DNA of 64,000 nucleotides from Trichomonas vaginalis G3. Lineage: Eukaryota > Parabasalia > Trichomonadida > Trichomonadidae. Each line of letters begins with the position of its first letter. Position 1 is the first letter of the stretch. Positions 16,865 to 27,010 of this stretch are shown in pieces. Made by a program: the position numbers and the translations under genes. The stretch is taken from NCBI RefSeq assembly GCF_026262505.1, contig NC_067207.1:25016082-25080081 (forward strand). Reading direction: 5' to 3'. Under the pieces are notes generated by a model. The model did not search any database. It had not been told where the DNA came from and saw nothing but the letters and a program-made list of their open reading frames with translations.

Positions 16865-16877
16865 TCATTTTTAAAGA
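16865..16877 (+). promoter_or_regulatory. Initiator-like element of the surface-protein gene
   Basis: TCATTTTTAAAGA runs into the ATG at 16877. TCATTTT fits the first part of the trichomonad initiator and lies at the distance expected for the very short 5' leaders of these organisms. Confidence 0.5.
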
Positions 16878-18547
16878 TGCTATCAGTATTTCTGTTACCA
16901 TTATCGCAGTTCCTCAGAGGAGAAGTCACAGGAAAATATCAATATCAATTTTTCGATTCATCACTTGACGGAGAACCCGCATTAATAAAAGATCTTTACA
17001 CAAAGGTCCGAATTGACGGATCTATCAAAAATATCCAAGATGCATCTGATTTATAATATAAAGTTGATATTACAAATAGTAATAGAGGAAGCTATGCCAT
17101 TGTAAAGCAAACAATCACTAACAAAGGCTCCACAGAAAAGAAAGTCGATCTTTGCACCGCTTTAGTTTTCAATGAAGCAGATAAGTTTGTTGATGCTTAT
17201 ACAATCCCCAATTTTGGATGGAGTTTGTATTTTACAGAAACATCCATCAACACAATGGTATTACAGAACCATCCATGGATTACAAGTGTTAATGCGCAGG
17301 ACTTTGGCTTAGATGGACAACCTAAATTCTTTACAAACAACCTTACAGTTTTGAAAATGTCATTGGATGGTGAACCAGGAATTAATTGGCTTGCATTTTC
17401 ATGGTTAAATAATTACATAAAGGAAGGCGAAAGTATGACCTTCTCATACTTGTATTATGATAAAGAATATGAACCACCAATATTAAATCTTGATAAATCC
17501 CTTATTTCAGAGGAAGTTGATAGCACCGAACCAATTCACCTCAAAGGATCTTTCTCACATTATGGAGAAACATTGGTAGCGAAAGCATACTACGCAATTT
17601 ATGAAGCAGATTCTTACAAAGTCGTGAAGAGCGGAAGTCTTGGATCATTCACCGTTTCAAAGACTAAGATGTCACAAGATTTTGATGTTTTTGTTGAGCC
17701 ACCAACACAATTAGGAAAATACGAATTAGAAGTTTATACTTATCTTCCATTCTTTAAGTCATACTTATCAGAATACTTTTATATAACAGTTGTCCCACCT
17801 AATTATAGACCAAAGTTATTCGTTCTTCCTCCTGAGTATGTTTATTACATTCCTGATTCTGAAGTTTCTTTCTTGGCTACAGTTTACGATCAAGATTCAG
17901 GTGATAAACCACTCACCGCAGAGGTTTTCTTCAACAATGCAGAAGTTGTATCGCAAGAAGTTGCCAACAACAGAGATCTCAAGACATTCAAATTCAAGAT
18001 TCCAAAAGATACAAAAGCCGATGATTATGAAGTCAAAGTTACTGCAACAGATGGCAAGAAGATCGGAACAAAGAAATTCACAATTACAATCAAGAATAAC
18101 ACAGTTCTCACAATCGATTTCGAACCAAAACTTAATGCCACATACAACAAAGGCGACAAGGTCAACTTCACAGCTGTCATCAATGATCCAGACACAAACT
18201 TCGACACAAAGTTCACTGTTTCGCTCTTCTACAATACTGCTATGAAGACAAGCCTTACATCAGAGAACAAGAATGGATTGGTTAGAATCCCTCTAACATT
18301 CTCTATTCCAAGTGATGAAATCAACACCACTGCAGAAATCAAAATCGAAGTTAAAACACCGACCGAATCTTCTGATAGATCAACCTCCATTACTATCCAT
18401 CAGGATACCACTGCAAACCTCGCAAAATCTAAAACTGCTACAAAAGAATCTCAAAAGAAGAATGCACTCATTGCAGTACTCTGTGTCTTAGCTGTTCTTG
18501 CTGTAATTGTTGCAATTGTAATTGTTATTCTTTGGCTTAGAAAATAA
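16877..18547 (+). pseudogene. Type I surface protein with Ig/cadherin-like repeats, one in-frame stop
   Basis: From ATG 16877 the frame is 557 codons with a single in-frame TAA at 17054 (codon 60); everything before and after stays open in the same frame. The start MLSVFLLPLSQFLRG is signal-peptide-like. Residues about 60-500 form beta-rich units with YxPDSEVSFLATVYDQDSGD and YNKGDKVNFTAVINDPDTNF, resembling cadherin/Ig-like repeats of trichomonad surface proteins. Near the C-terminus KKNALIAVLCVLAVLAVIVA begins a membrane helix ending in a tiny LRK tail. So it is a surface-anchored protein, possibly adhesive (inference). The stop may be a true mutation, an allele or a sequence error. TAAA overlapping the stop codon suits a trichomonad polyadenylation signal. 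Confidence 0.7.
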
Positions 18548-19401
18548 AATATACATCTTATTGAATTTGATATTTGTTGTCATTATAAGAAAATGATGAT
18601 TGTGTTCCGCTTTTATTATGAGATTCAAAGCAACAGCACGAAATTTAAATTATATTTTTGTTCATTTAGCGACACGGATGTTAATATGCCATATATAATA
18701 TTAGATAGCATAAATCTGATTATTTTATTATAGATCCATTTCTTTATTTCAGTTTTTTTTCAATTTTTTTTTAAAAATCATTGAAAAACAGTAATGGGAA
18801 TAGTTCATAAGAGAATGGTATTGCTTTCGGCATTTGATTTTCCCATTTTAAAGATCATTTATATACAATTGCAGAAACTAACCGCGCAATGAGAAAAAGC
18901 AATTGGAATTATATAATATGATACATGCTTTATCAAATGCTCATGAGATTAGCAAGATTTATGAATTTCATTCTTGAAATATGAAATTTTATGTTAAATC
19001 GCCAAATAAAGTCAAATTTGATATGATCAAATGCTAAACACAGAGGAATTATAAGATTAAAAATAGCCTGTTCAAGTATTTGACGAAATTTATGCCAGTT
19101 GATTCGATAAGCGTATCCAAGTCAACAGATTTTGATTCCAAACAAAGTATAAGGCCAGTATTTCAATAAAGCTCCAAAAAAGGCTAAAATAGATATAACT
19201 TTTAAAAAAATTAAAGATAACCTATAATTTCCTTTGAAATTACAGTAAAATGTATAGACGAAATGGAAAGAATTTAATTATAAGCTAATCATTTCTTCAA
19301 ATAAGAAAATGAAGCTGTGTCTGGTAAGATAAAATACAAACAAACATTTTAATATATATAGATCACACTAATTAATACAGTTACATACAACTAATATGAG
19401 C
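18548..19401. other. Intergenic region, nothing recognised
   Basis: AT-rich spacer between the convergent ends of the surface-protein gene and the Myb gene. No reading frame of credible composition, RNA gene or repeat was seen. Confidence 0.5.
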
Positions 19402-19929
19402 CTAATTTTTTGGGATCGTATCAAAGAAGTGCTCGATAAATCTTTCATCTAATTTAACGGATTGAGTAACTTGATGACCAGGCGAAATTGATCCATTCAT
19501 TGCAAAATCTGAGCTAACTTCTGGCTGAGCAATTTGACCTGGAGCTATAATCCTTGAATATTTTTGAGGATGTTCCATGTAGTCATTCTTTAGAACAGAG
19601 TTCCATCTATTCTTAATGCTGTTGTCTGGCCTTCCTTTTAAAAATGATGATATGTAAGACCATTTTGTACCAAATTCTAAAACTTTTTCGACAATAATTT
19701 TGTCTTCTTCATCAGTCCAAGGTTCGAATGAATTTTTCGGTGATAAATAATTATGCCATCTATCGCGAAGCTGCTTTGGAGTGAAACCGGGCATCGATAA
19801 AGCCACGTTCTTCCATCCTATAAACTTAGAGTCTGATAGCAGTTCTTTGAGCTTATTATCATCCTTTGGGCTAAATAATCTCCGCCGCTTGACACCTTTG
19901 GCTGGAGGACTAGTATCCTTGTCATACAT
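19402..19929 (-). CDS. Two-repeat Myb DNA-binding protein (175 aa)
   Basis: Two Myb/SANT repeats are visible. The first (about residues 18-63) has FSPKDDNKLKELL, GWKNVALSMPGFTPKQLRDR and WHNYL. The second (about 70-115) has EPWTDEEDKIIVEKVLEFG, TKWSYISSFLKGRPDNSIKN and RWNSVL. This is the R2R3 layout of the large trichomonad Myb family, known in T. vaginalis to regulate genes through promoter elements. The start is placed at ATG 19929 because CACTTCAATTT, an initiator-like string, lies about 20 bases before it and the frame further upstream has no ATG. The C-terminal 60 residues are of low complexity. Nuclear transcription factor; target genes unknown. Confidence 0.85.
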   Translation of the reverse strand: MYDKDTSPPAKGVKRRRLFSPKDDNKLKELLSDSKFIGWKNVALSMPGFTPKQLRDRWHNYLSPKNSFEPWTDEEDKIIVEKVLEFGTKWSYISSFLKGRPDNSIKNRWNSVLKNDYMEHPQKYSRIIAPGQIAQPEVSSDFAMNGSISPGHQVTQSVKLDERFIEHFFDTIPKN

Positions 19930-20958
19930 CACAAAAAATTGAAGTGCATTCAAAATTTCAGTGAAAAGGTAAGTTTTATAAACTTTACGTTCCTTTTCAG
20001 TAGTAATTTTGAGCGATCAAAATATCTACATTTTTCTAATAATGATAAAAGGATTATTAATCATGAAACAGCCGATAAAACGGTTAACCATACAATTTTT
20101 CGTTAAAGCGAAAAACTTGCAAAATATTATTATATTATTGTTCCAAGTATTCTTTAAAAATCAGTAACGGCTGTAGCCAGTCAAAATTTCATATTCAAAA
20201 TTGATTTCAGTAAAGATATAATTTCTGTTTTTAATTGAGTTTCTTTGATATTTATATGATTTCCAATATAATTGCAAAATTGCGTTTATCGATTAGGTCT
20301 ACATCGATTAGCCGAAAAATACATATTATTAACATACTACTGTATCTCTTTAAAGATATTTATATTTTAATAAAAATAATTGAAACGTAAAATAATCTTT
20401 GATTGAAATTATTTTGTTTTCGTTTCAAATAAGGTGTTTTCCAACTTCTACAGTAGACATATTAGTATCACAACATAAAATTAGAAAATTTCAAAATATC
20501 AAATTCTTGAATTCAAAGCTTGGCGGCTATGCTCAATCACACAACTATTACATCATTGGGTTATTATTGAATTACATGGAATTTTGAAGTAAATTTATTG
20601 TTACAAAGAACGTAGCTCTTCAAATTCAAGGCGAATTATCATCGGATGTGTTTTCGCATTAATGTTTGATTCTCTTACTATCATCGTTTGTAGAATACAA
20701 AATTAATTGATAATATCCATTCTAATGAAACCTTATAAAAATTCCATTTTGTTTATCATATTCAGACTTATGAATAAGTTAATGTTGGCAAAAATTTCGA
20801 GTTGTTTATAAATTATTTCTTTATAAAGGAAATTTTTATAATTTTTTTTTTATAAATCCGAATATTATATCGAAAATAGCTTTGAAACCGCAACTTTTGC
20901 TTATGTGTAATTGAAAAATATATCGCTAGTTGAAAACAAAATAATATCAAACAAAATT
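19930..20958. other. Intergenic region, no supported gene
   Basis: About 1 kb of AT-rich DNA between the Myb gene and the ankyrin gene, both on the minus strand. A plus-strand frame of 62 codons at 20399 lacks any family signal and starts in no initiator context, so it is not called. The Myb gene's promoter must lie in the first part. Confidence 0.5.
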
Positions 20959-22383
20959 TTATTGGGAAAGCAAATCAAGAATAGCAGGAGATATTCTACT
21001 TCTAAGGATAGGTGATGATATAGCAGAACATACCTGCGAATTGCTTCTAGAAGATGATCTTGACCACATTGGAGATGGAACAGCTCCAGCGTCGGAAAGA
21101 AGCTCAACGACGCGTTCACTACTACCTATTATAGCTTTGTCTATTGGCGTGAATCCAGATCTATCAGGTGTCGCTATAGAAGCACCTAATTTAAGTAATG
21201 CTTTGACAGCTGATTCAGAACCATGTTCAGCGGCAACAGCGAGTGGTGTCTTTCCATAGAATGAGTCACTATCTATGTTTTCCTTGGAAAACATATTGAT
21301 AGACTTGTCGCAATCGCCTTCTGCTGCAATGTGAAGAGGATTGGCACCGTGTAAAGTTCTATCGTCCGAGGGAAGTAGATTTGAGAAGAACTTAATCGTC
21401 TCAGAATCATTTGATAAAGCAGCGAAGTGCAGGCAAGATCGGCCGACATTATCCTTCATTTCGACCTTTCCACCTTGATTAATGATCAATCTTGCTGACG
21501 CGAGGTTGCCAGTCGATGCTGCAAAATGGAGAGGCGTCATTCCGGCTTTATCAGGGAGATTTGGATCACATCCATGCTTAATGAAAAAGAGTGTAGTGAA
21601 AACATCACCTGATTCTGCTGAATAATGCAATGGAGATCGACCACAATAATCTATGTCGTAAACATCCTTGTATTGCTTGTAGATAAGTCTTGTAGTCTTT
21701 ACATTGCAACTTAATGCACTGAAATGGAAGATTGTCCATCCATTTCTTGTTTTGATACGTAATTTTGCGCCATTACTCATCAATACCTTCACAATTTTGT
21801 TATTACCATGTTTTGCAGCCATGCATAATGGGGTTGCACCATCATTTGCCCTCTTGTTGATATTTGCGTTTTCATCTAAAAGTTTTTGAGCGATAACCTC
21901 ATTCGTTACGTAGTGCAATGGAGCCATTCCATCTACATCTTGCGCGTTTACATTGACATGATAGCTCAAAAGCACGTTAACCGCATCGATTGAGTTATTT
22001 TCAACGGCATAATGTAATGGAGTGTTCAATTGATTGTCCTGATTGTACTGCTGACCATAAGATTCGCATAACTTCTCTACAATTGCTGCTTTATTGTTAG
22101 CACATGCAAAATGAATTGCATCTCTGCCAAGTTCATCAAGATTAGTAAGATCTGATCCATTTTCTATGAGATATGCAAGACACCTAGCTGCCCCGTAGTA
22201 AGATGCAAATGCTACCAAATTCGGTTTGTTCCGAAATATCTCTTCCATGTAGGATGGTGGAGATAACAGATAAAAGCCTCCAGGAGCCTCCTCCTTGAAG
22301 GACTTGACGTCATCTTTCATGAGTGCATTGATAATGCAATCCATTAAATAGTGAAGCTTACTTCCTCCTCGATGGAAATTCAT
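20959..22383 (-). CDS. Ankyrin-repeat protein (474 aa)
   Basis: About eleven ankyrin repeats span residues 70-430, with consensus pieces such as LNTPLHYAVENNSIDAVNVL, DGATPLCMAAKHGNNKIVKV, AGMTPLHFAASTGNLASARL and YGKTPLAVAAEHGSESAVKA. The N-terminal 65 residues are a helical lead-in (DCIINALMKDDVKSFKEE) and the last 40 are a Ser/Arg-rich tail (SRSSSRSNSQVCSAISSP). No signal peptide or membrane segment, so cytoplasmic or nuclear. It is a protein-binding scaffold; partner unknown. Ankyrin proteins of this plan form one of the largest trichomonad gene families. The stop codon merges with TAAA, the usual trichomonad polyadenylation arrangement. It is divergent from the USP gene. Confidence 0.9.
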   Translation of the reverse strand: MNFHRGGSKLHYLMDCIINALMKDDVKSFKEEAPGGFYLLSPPSYMEEIFRNKPNLVAFASYYGAARCLAYLIENGSDLTNLDELGRDAIHFACANNKAAIVEKLCESYGQQYNQDNQLNTPLHYAVENNSIDAVNVLLSYHVNVNAQDVDGMAPLHYVTNEVIAQKLLDENANINKRANDGATPLCMAAKHGNNKIVKVLMSNGAKLRIKTRNGWTIFHFSALSCNVKTTRLIYKQYKDVYDIDYCGRSPLHYSAESGDVFTTLFFIKHGCDPNLPDKAGMTPLHFAASTGNLASARLIINQGGKVEMKDNVGRSCLHFAALSNDSETIKFFSNLLPSDDRTLHGANPLHIAAEGDCDKSINMFSKENIDSDSFYGKTPLAVAAEHGSESAVKALLKLGASIATPDRSGFTPIDKAIIGSSERVVELLSDAGAVPSPMWSRSSSRSNSQVCSAISSPILRSRISPAILDLLSQ

Positions 22384-23062
22384 GATGAAAGAGAAAGTTC
22401 ACTTTTTAAAATCTTAATTTGAATTAAAAATAATCAGATTTTTATGATTCCATTCAATTTTTTATCGGACGAAATCCAATATCATAGTATTACATATGAT
22501 AAACAATTTTTATAAAAATCCATAAAAAATTAAATTCAATCCTTATAAAATCTCGCCACTTTTATCTTCTCGGACGTTAATCACTTTGTTTATTTCGTTT
22601 TATCTGTAAATAGATTTCTTATTCAAAATAAGACTAGTTTTCCATTGTATTGTTCCTGAAATTCAAGATTTATCTTTGGCTTCATTACAAATTTGACTTA
22701 ATTTGCTGCATAACTCATGGATATGAACAAATATGCTATAGAGCAATATAATTTAGAGTTCCTAATCTTTAATTTTAAGGGGCAATTCCCAAAGGGATTG
22801 AAATCATCCTCATGATTTTGATAGGAAAATTAGCATCACATCATTTTCTATGTTTCACGGCTTCAATATTATGGGAAAATAAACGTTATTTGATTAAAAA
22901 ATCACAATTTGAATCCGTAAATAGGCGGAAAAATTAATGAATAAAAATTTGTTGGAAAATCTTTCATAAATATTTATTAGCAAGAGTAAAGCAAAAATAT
23001 CAAACAATTCAATTCAGAAAAAATTGAGCGGGCACTTTTATTTATTTTCTTATTTGACATAA
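22384..23062. promoter_or_regulatory. Divergent promoter region between ankyrin and USP genes
   Basis: 680 bases of AT-rich DNA between two outward-facing starts. On the USP side GCACTTTTATTTA (from 23032) resembles the trichomonad initiator about 30 bases before the ATG. On the ankyrin side no good initiator match was found. No gene seen between. Confidence 0.45.
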
Positions 23063-25999
23063 ATGCAATTTCTGCACAAAACACAAAGCTTTATTCCACA
23101 AGAACCATATACAATACACTCAGAATGGGAAACACCAGACTTTAAGACAATGCCTGATCAGCAACCTTCACCGTGTATCAAAGAATACAATCATTTCTGG
23201 AAGCTGGTTGTTTTCAAGAAAGGCAATGGAGCTGAAAAAGGAAAATCAGTGTCCATCTTCCTAATGCACCCACAATGCAAGTTCGCTCATGAAGTTTCTT
23301 ATCAAATCAAAACAATTGGACCGAAGTCTGCATCTTTTGAGGGCAGTTGGGTTTTCTCCCCAATGTTGAACAACCAAGGCATAGAAAAATTCATTCCCCT
23401 CAATGAAATCGATGATTATTTGAATAATGGCAAATTAAAATTCGACATTACAATCAAATTCGACCCACCACAGCCAGCAACGAAGATTAGCTGCCGAGAA
23501 TCAGTTGGTTTGGTAGGTCTTACGAACCTTGGAGCCACTTGTTACTTAAATTCAATGTTACAATGCTTATTCCACACTCCTGCCTTCAGAAGAGCCGTAT
23601 ACGACATGCCTACAGACGGTACAGAAGATGTTAAGACGTCTATTGCCTATTCTTTGCAAAGATTATTTACTTTGATGCAAATGTCACCTTTAACGCCAAG
23701 TACGCAAGAACTTACGACCTCCTTTGGCTGGGGAATCACTGACCAGTTCAGTCAGCACGATGTACAAGAGTTTTTGAGAGTTTTGGTTGATAATCTCGAA
23801 AAAAAGCTGAAAAAGACAGATAAAAAGGATGCATTTGCAAATATCTTCAGAGGAAAGACAACCAACAAACTTTTCGTTGAAAAATTCGATTACAAAGATG
23901 ATCATAAAGAAGAATTTTACGATATCGAGTTAGTTGTTCGTAATAACAGAGATTTAGTACAAGCAATACGTGAATACACCAAAGCTGAAGTCATTGACGA
24001 ATACAAAGTTGAAAATAAAGGTGTTTCTCAGGCAATTAAAACAACAAAGTTCTGGCAACTGCCAAATGTACTTCATTTCCTTCTCCAAAGGTTCGAATAC
24101 AATCCTATGGGTAATGGAATGATCAAAGTCAACGACAGATTCGAATTTCCCGATGAATTGGATATGAAAGAATTTATGGATCCGGAAAGTGAGGACAAAG
24201 ACACTGTTTATGACTTATTCGGTGTTCTTATTCACATAGGATTCGCCAACGCTGGCCATTATGAAGCCATGATGAAGATTGAAGGAAATTGGTATCTTTT
24301 CAACGACGATGAGGTCACTAAGGTACCGGAAAGCACTGTTCGGACCACATTTGGCGGTGAAAATACTTACGGTAGCGCTTATTTCGTTACTTATGTTCGA
24401 AGATCTCAAAAAGATTTGATGACAGCCGTCCTTGATTCGGAGATTCCGGACCATCTCCATAAATACCTTGACGAATATATCAAGGAGCATACATGGAAAT
24501 CGCCTGAAACGAATATTGAAGTTCATTCTGATATTTTATTAGCAGAAGAACTCGCCGGAAAGGCCGTAGAGTATCCAGTACTAACTGTTCCTTTGAAAGG
24601 CTACAAGGTAAAGGACTGTCTTTCATCTCTTTCTGCATTAACTAACATCAAACAACCAATACAGCTTTTTACGGTCGATATCTATGGAATTCCTGAAAGC
24701 CCGATCCAATTGTCTCAAGATGTACAGAAGCAATTTTCGAAATCTTCGAAATTATTTGTTTCATCAACAACAGACAAAGGAACAATTCCAGTTGTCGTAG
24801 GCTTTTACGATCCATCACAGAACCAGGCCGTCAGTTATTTGTTTACTTCTGTTGTAGAACAAGGAACAAAAGTTTGTAATTTCATTTCCAAAGTTTCTGC
24901 AACAGCAAAGACCATCAAATTACTTGCATTCAAAGTAAGAGGATGCAGTGCTTCCAAACTCGACCTCGAATCTACAATAAATGCACCAGGTTTGATTTTA
25001 TTCCAACATGCCGAAAAGAAATCAGCTCCAAAGTCAATAACATGCCAAGAATTCAAACCAGGAAATACATACAGATCAATTGATGTAGTTCCTGAGCTCA
25101 GAAATAGCACAGTTGACGTTTTCTTGGCCGGATTAGAAGATCCTTTGACTTTCTCGCTTACTAATGTTACGAACCACGAACATAACTTCAAGTTAACGAT
25201 ATCCGCTAAAGGCCATATCTCTACAATGATCAAATCCATTAGATCTATTCTCAAAATACCAAATGACAAAGCTGTCTTACTATTTAGGTCCGAAAACGGC
25301 AGTGCCAGTGAAGTACCAATCTCATGCAGCACGAATGCCAACATTAGACAGCTTATTTCCAGTACAGATGTATTTTATTTAATTCATCCAGGAATTTCTC
25401 AATCGGAAATCGAAACACAGCTTTTCTTCCAACCAGACATCATCACAGATACCGGAATAAAGTCACCAGTCCTTCTTATGCCGAAAGATTTCACAGCAGG
25501 AGATGTATTTACGAAACTTATCAAGAAGAACATAATCGGTAACAAGAGTGGATGGAGAATGTTAATGTTGGAAGGCTGCCGCATCGTAAAAGTAGTTCCT
25601 GATGACTCAAAACTCGAAAACATGCTCACAAAGAAATTCAGAATCGAAAAAATTCCATCCGACCAACTTCCTCCGGCCAAAACCGTCAGAGTTACACTTT
25701 CCACTTTACCAAGTAATCCAAGGAATAACACTACAGGAATTCCGTTTATATTCACTCTGATAAAAGGAGAGAAGTTCCCAGAAACAAAGAAGAGACTCTT
25801 GGAACAGAGTTCTGCTGATCCAGAGAAGGCGAGATTCGGATACACAAATGATACTTCGAACAAACACAAGTCTCCAAAAGATGACGACGAATTGTTTGAC
25901 TTGATCGAAACTAATGGAATGTTGTACATTTTCGTTCCTGGTGAAATCAAGACAAAGAATTTCCACAAGTCTGGCAACGGATTCCAGATCTACAATTAA
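23063..25999 (+). CDS. USP7-type ubiquitin carboxyl-terminal hydrolase (978 aa)
   Basis: Three parts. Residues about 16-135 form a MATH/TRAF-like domain (HFWKLVVFKKGNG, FEGSWVFSPM). Residues about 148-455 form the USP catalytic domain, with the Cys box GLTNLGATCYLNSMLQCLF (nucleophile Cys160) and the His box FANAGHYEAMMK (His399) followed by WYLFNDDEVTKV. The remaining 520 residues resemble the ubiquitin-like repeats of USP7/Ubp15. It removes ubiquitin from target proteins in nucleus or cytoplasm. MATH-USP-UBL order and length point to the USP7 (HAUSP) subfamily. The frame is intact and ends in TAAATA, stop overlapping a TAAA signal. Substrates in trichomonads are not known from the sequence. 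Confidence 0.93.
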   Translation: MQFLHKTQSFIPQEPYTIHSEWETPDFKTMPDQQPSPCIKEYNHFWKLVVFKKGNGAEKGKSVSIFLMHPQCKFAHEVSYQIKTIGPKSASFEGSWVFSPMLNNQGIEKFIPLNEIDDYLNNGKLKFDITIKFDPPQPATKISCRESVGLVGLTNLGATCYLNSMLQCLFHTPAFRRAVYDMPTDGTEDVKTSIAYSLQRLFTLMQMSPLTPSTQELTTSFGWGITDQFSQHDVQEFLRVLVDNLEKKLKKTDKKDAFANIFRGKTTNKLFVEKFDYKDDHKEEFYDIELVVRNNRDLVQAIREYTKAEVIDEYKVENKGVSQAIKTTKFWQLPNVLHFLLQRFEYNPMGNGMIKVNDRFEFPDELDMKEFMDPESEDKDTVYDLFGVLIHIGFANAGHYEAMMKIEGNWYLFNDDEVTKVPESTVRTTFGGENTYGSAYFVTYVRRSQKDLMTAVLDSEIPDHLHKYLDEYIKEHTWKSPETNIEVHSDILLAEELAGKAVEYPVLTVPLKGYKVKDCLSSLSALTNIKQPIQLFTVDIYGIPESPIQLSQDVQKQFSKSSKLFVSSTTDKGTIPVVVGFYDPSQNQAVSYLFTSVVEQGTKVCNFISKVSATAKTIKLLAFKVRGCSASKLDLESTINAPGLILFQHAEKKSAPKSITCQEFKPGNTYRSIDVVPELRNSTVDVFLAGLEDPLTFSLTNVTNHEHNFKLTISAKGHISTMIKSIRSILKIPNDKAVLLFRSENGSASEVPISCSTNANIRQLISSTDVFYLIHPGISQSEIETQLFFQPDIITDTGIKSPVLLMPKDFTAGDVFTKLIKKNIIGNKSGWRMLMLEGCRIVKVVPDDSKLENMLTKKFRIEKIPSDQLPPAKTVRVTLSTLPSNPRNNTTGIPFIFTLIKGEKFPETKKRLLEQSSADPEKARFGYTNDTSNKHKSPKDDDELFDLIETNGMLYIFVPGEIKTKNFHKSGNGFQIYN

Positions 26000-26426
26000 A
26001 TATTTTTTTTGTTTGTCCAACTATTTAATATAAAAAACTTTAAATCAATTCTTTCATTTGTTCCATATTAAGTTCTGTCAAAATGTAAGCTATTCAATTC
26101 TATCGTCGGGGGAAGTATCACAAATCTATCAATTTTTTTGTAAAAGTATACAAAAACATATGGTGTTGAATTAGTTTATAATAATATAAATATTAAGATT
26201 ATCCAAAATAAGAAAAACTAGGTTTTGAGAACACTTTTGAGATGATAATCAAAATATTTTGATTGAAAAATAATATATTATTTATCTGATATAGAATGGA
26301 TTTTTTCAAATTTAAAAATTCTGAAAAATAAACAGTTTTGTAAAGTAAAAAAAATGAACGAAAACTCGAGACCTCGTATTCCAAATGAATGGGTAAGATA
26401 TATGTATGAAAAACTTGAAAGTGGTG
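26000..26426. other. Intergenic region with outer inverted repeat and a 25-codon frame
   Basis: Between the USP stop and the transposon. It holds a 36-bp inverted repeat partner (26064-26099; see 34997). There is also a small open frame from ATG 26354 to TAA 26429 (25 codons, MNENSRPRIPNEWVRYMYEK), whose stop lies in the target duplication of the transposon. The peptide has normal composition and could be the remnant of a host gene start, but it is too short to claim. Confidence 0.4.
26064..26099 (+). repeat. Outer inverted repeat, left copy
   Basis: 36 bases beginning CATATTAAGTTCTGTCAAAA match the inverse of 34997-35032 with one mismatch. A weaker match continues on both sides (for example GGGGAA, and TTTTGAGAAC near 26224 against the right flank). 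It lies outside the transposon's target duplications and so belongs to the host flanks. Confidence 0.65.
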
Positions 26427-26442
26427 AGTAAGGATGTCAATT
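26427..26442 (+). repeat. Target-site duplication, left copy (16 bp)
   Basis: AGTAAGGATGTCAATT immediately before the element start; the same 16 bases occur at 34672-34687. The length is unusual for eukaryotic cut-and-paste elements but within or near the range known for IS481 relatives. Confidence 0.7.
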
Positions 26443-27010
26443 GTTATAGACCGAAAATAGATTTTTTCGGTTTTCTCTTCAAATAATTGAAAGAATGATA
26501 CTATTATAGGTTTATTATATTATATAGCATATAATCATGCTATAGCCGAAAATTATAAGTTTTGAGAAGATTGAATATAACACAAATAAATTTGAATGTA
26601 AGTTAAATTGCTTGTTGTTTTTAATAGCTATTTAATGAGAAATCCAATATTGCAAAATTCAAATTGAATGATTGAAAGAACAGAAAAAGTCATTCTTTTC
26701 AATTTCGAATATGTTTCATTGTATTTATAATTATATGGCAAATAAGATATTTAAACTTGATTTTTGAAGGAAAATTCACAAAATTGAATGAATTCAAATA
26801 ATTTTTATTCAAAAATAAACCAGTTATTTGAGTTTAATACTAATTATCTATTCAAACTACAAAGTTTGTAATTTAAAATATTTTGTGAGATCAGATTGAA
26901 TTAATTCAAGGTTCTTTTCAATTAATATTCATGACCATATTACGCATTTTCGAACATTCTAAACCAAATATATAAAAATGGGAGACGAATGTTAAATTTG
27001 CTAGACATGG
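26443..27010 (+). repeat. Unique outer part of the left arm
   Basis: About 570 bases matching the inverse of 34093-34670. No gene. It begins with GTTATAGACCGAAAATAG and runs into a degenerate first repeat unit with AGACATGGGGAGTTGTCTGC, which is mirrored exactly at 34090-34120. Confidence 0.8.

Noticed and set aside
18548-20958. tRNA or other structured RNA genes in the spacers
   Set aside because: No cloverleaf-like arrangement or conserved box was recognised by eye; a tRNAscan or Infernal run would be needed to exclude small RNA genes.
24215-25977. Minus-strand frames inside the USP gene
   Set aside because: They are antisense shadows of a well-supported 978-residue protein.
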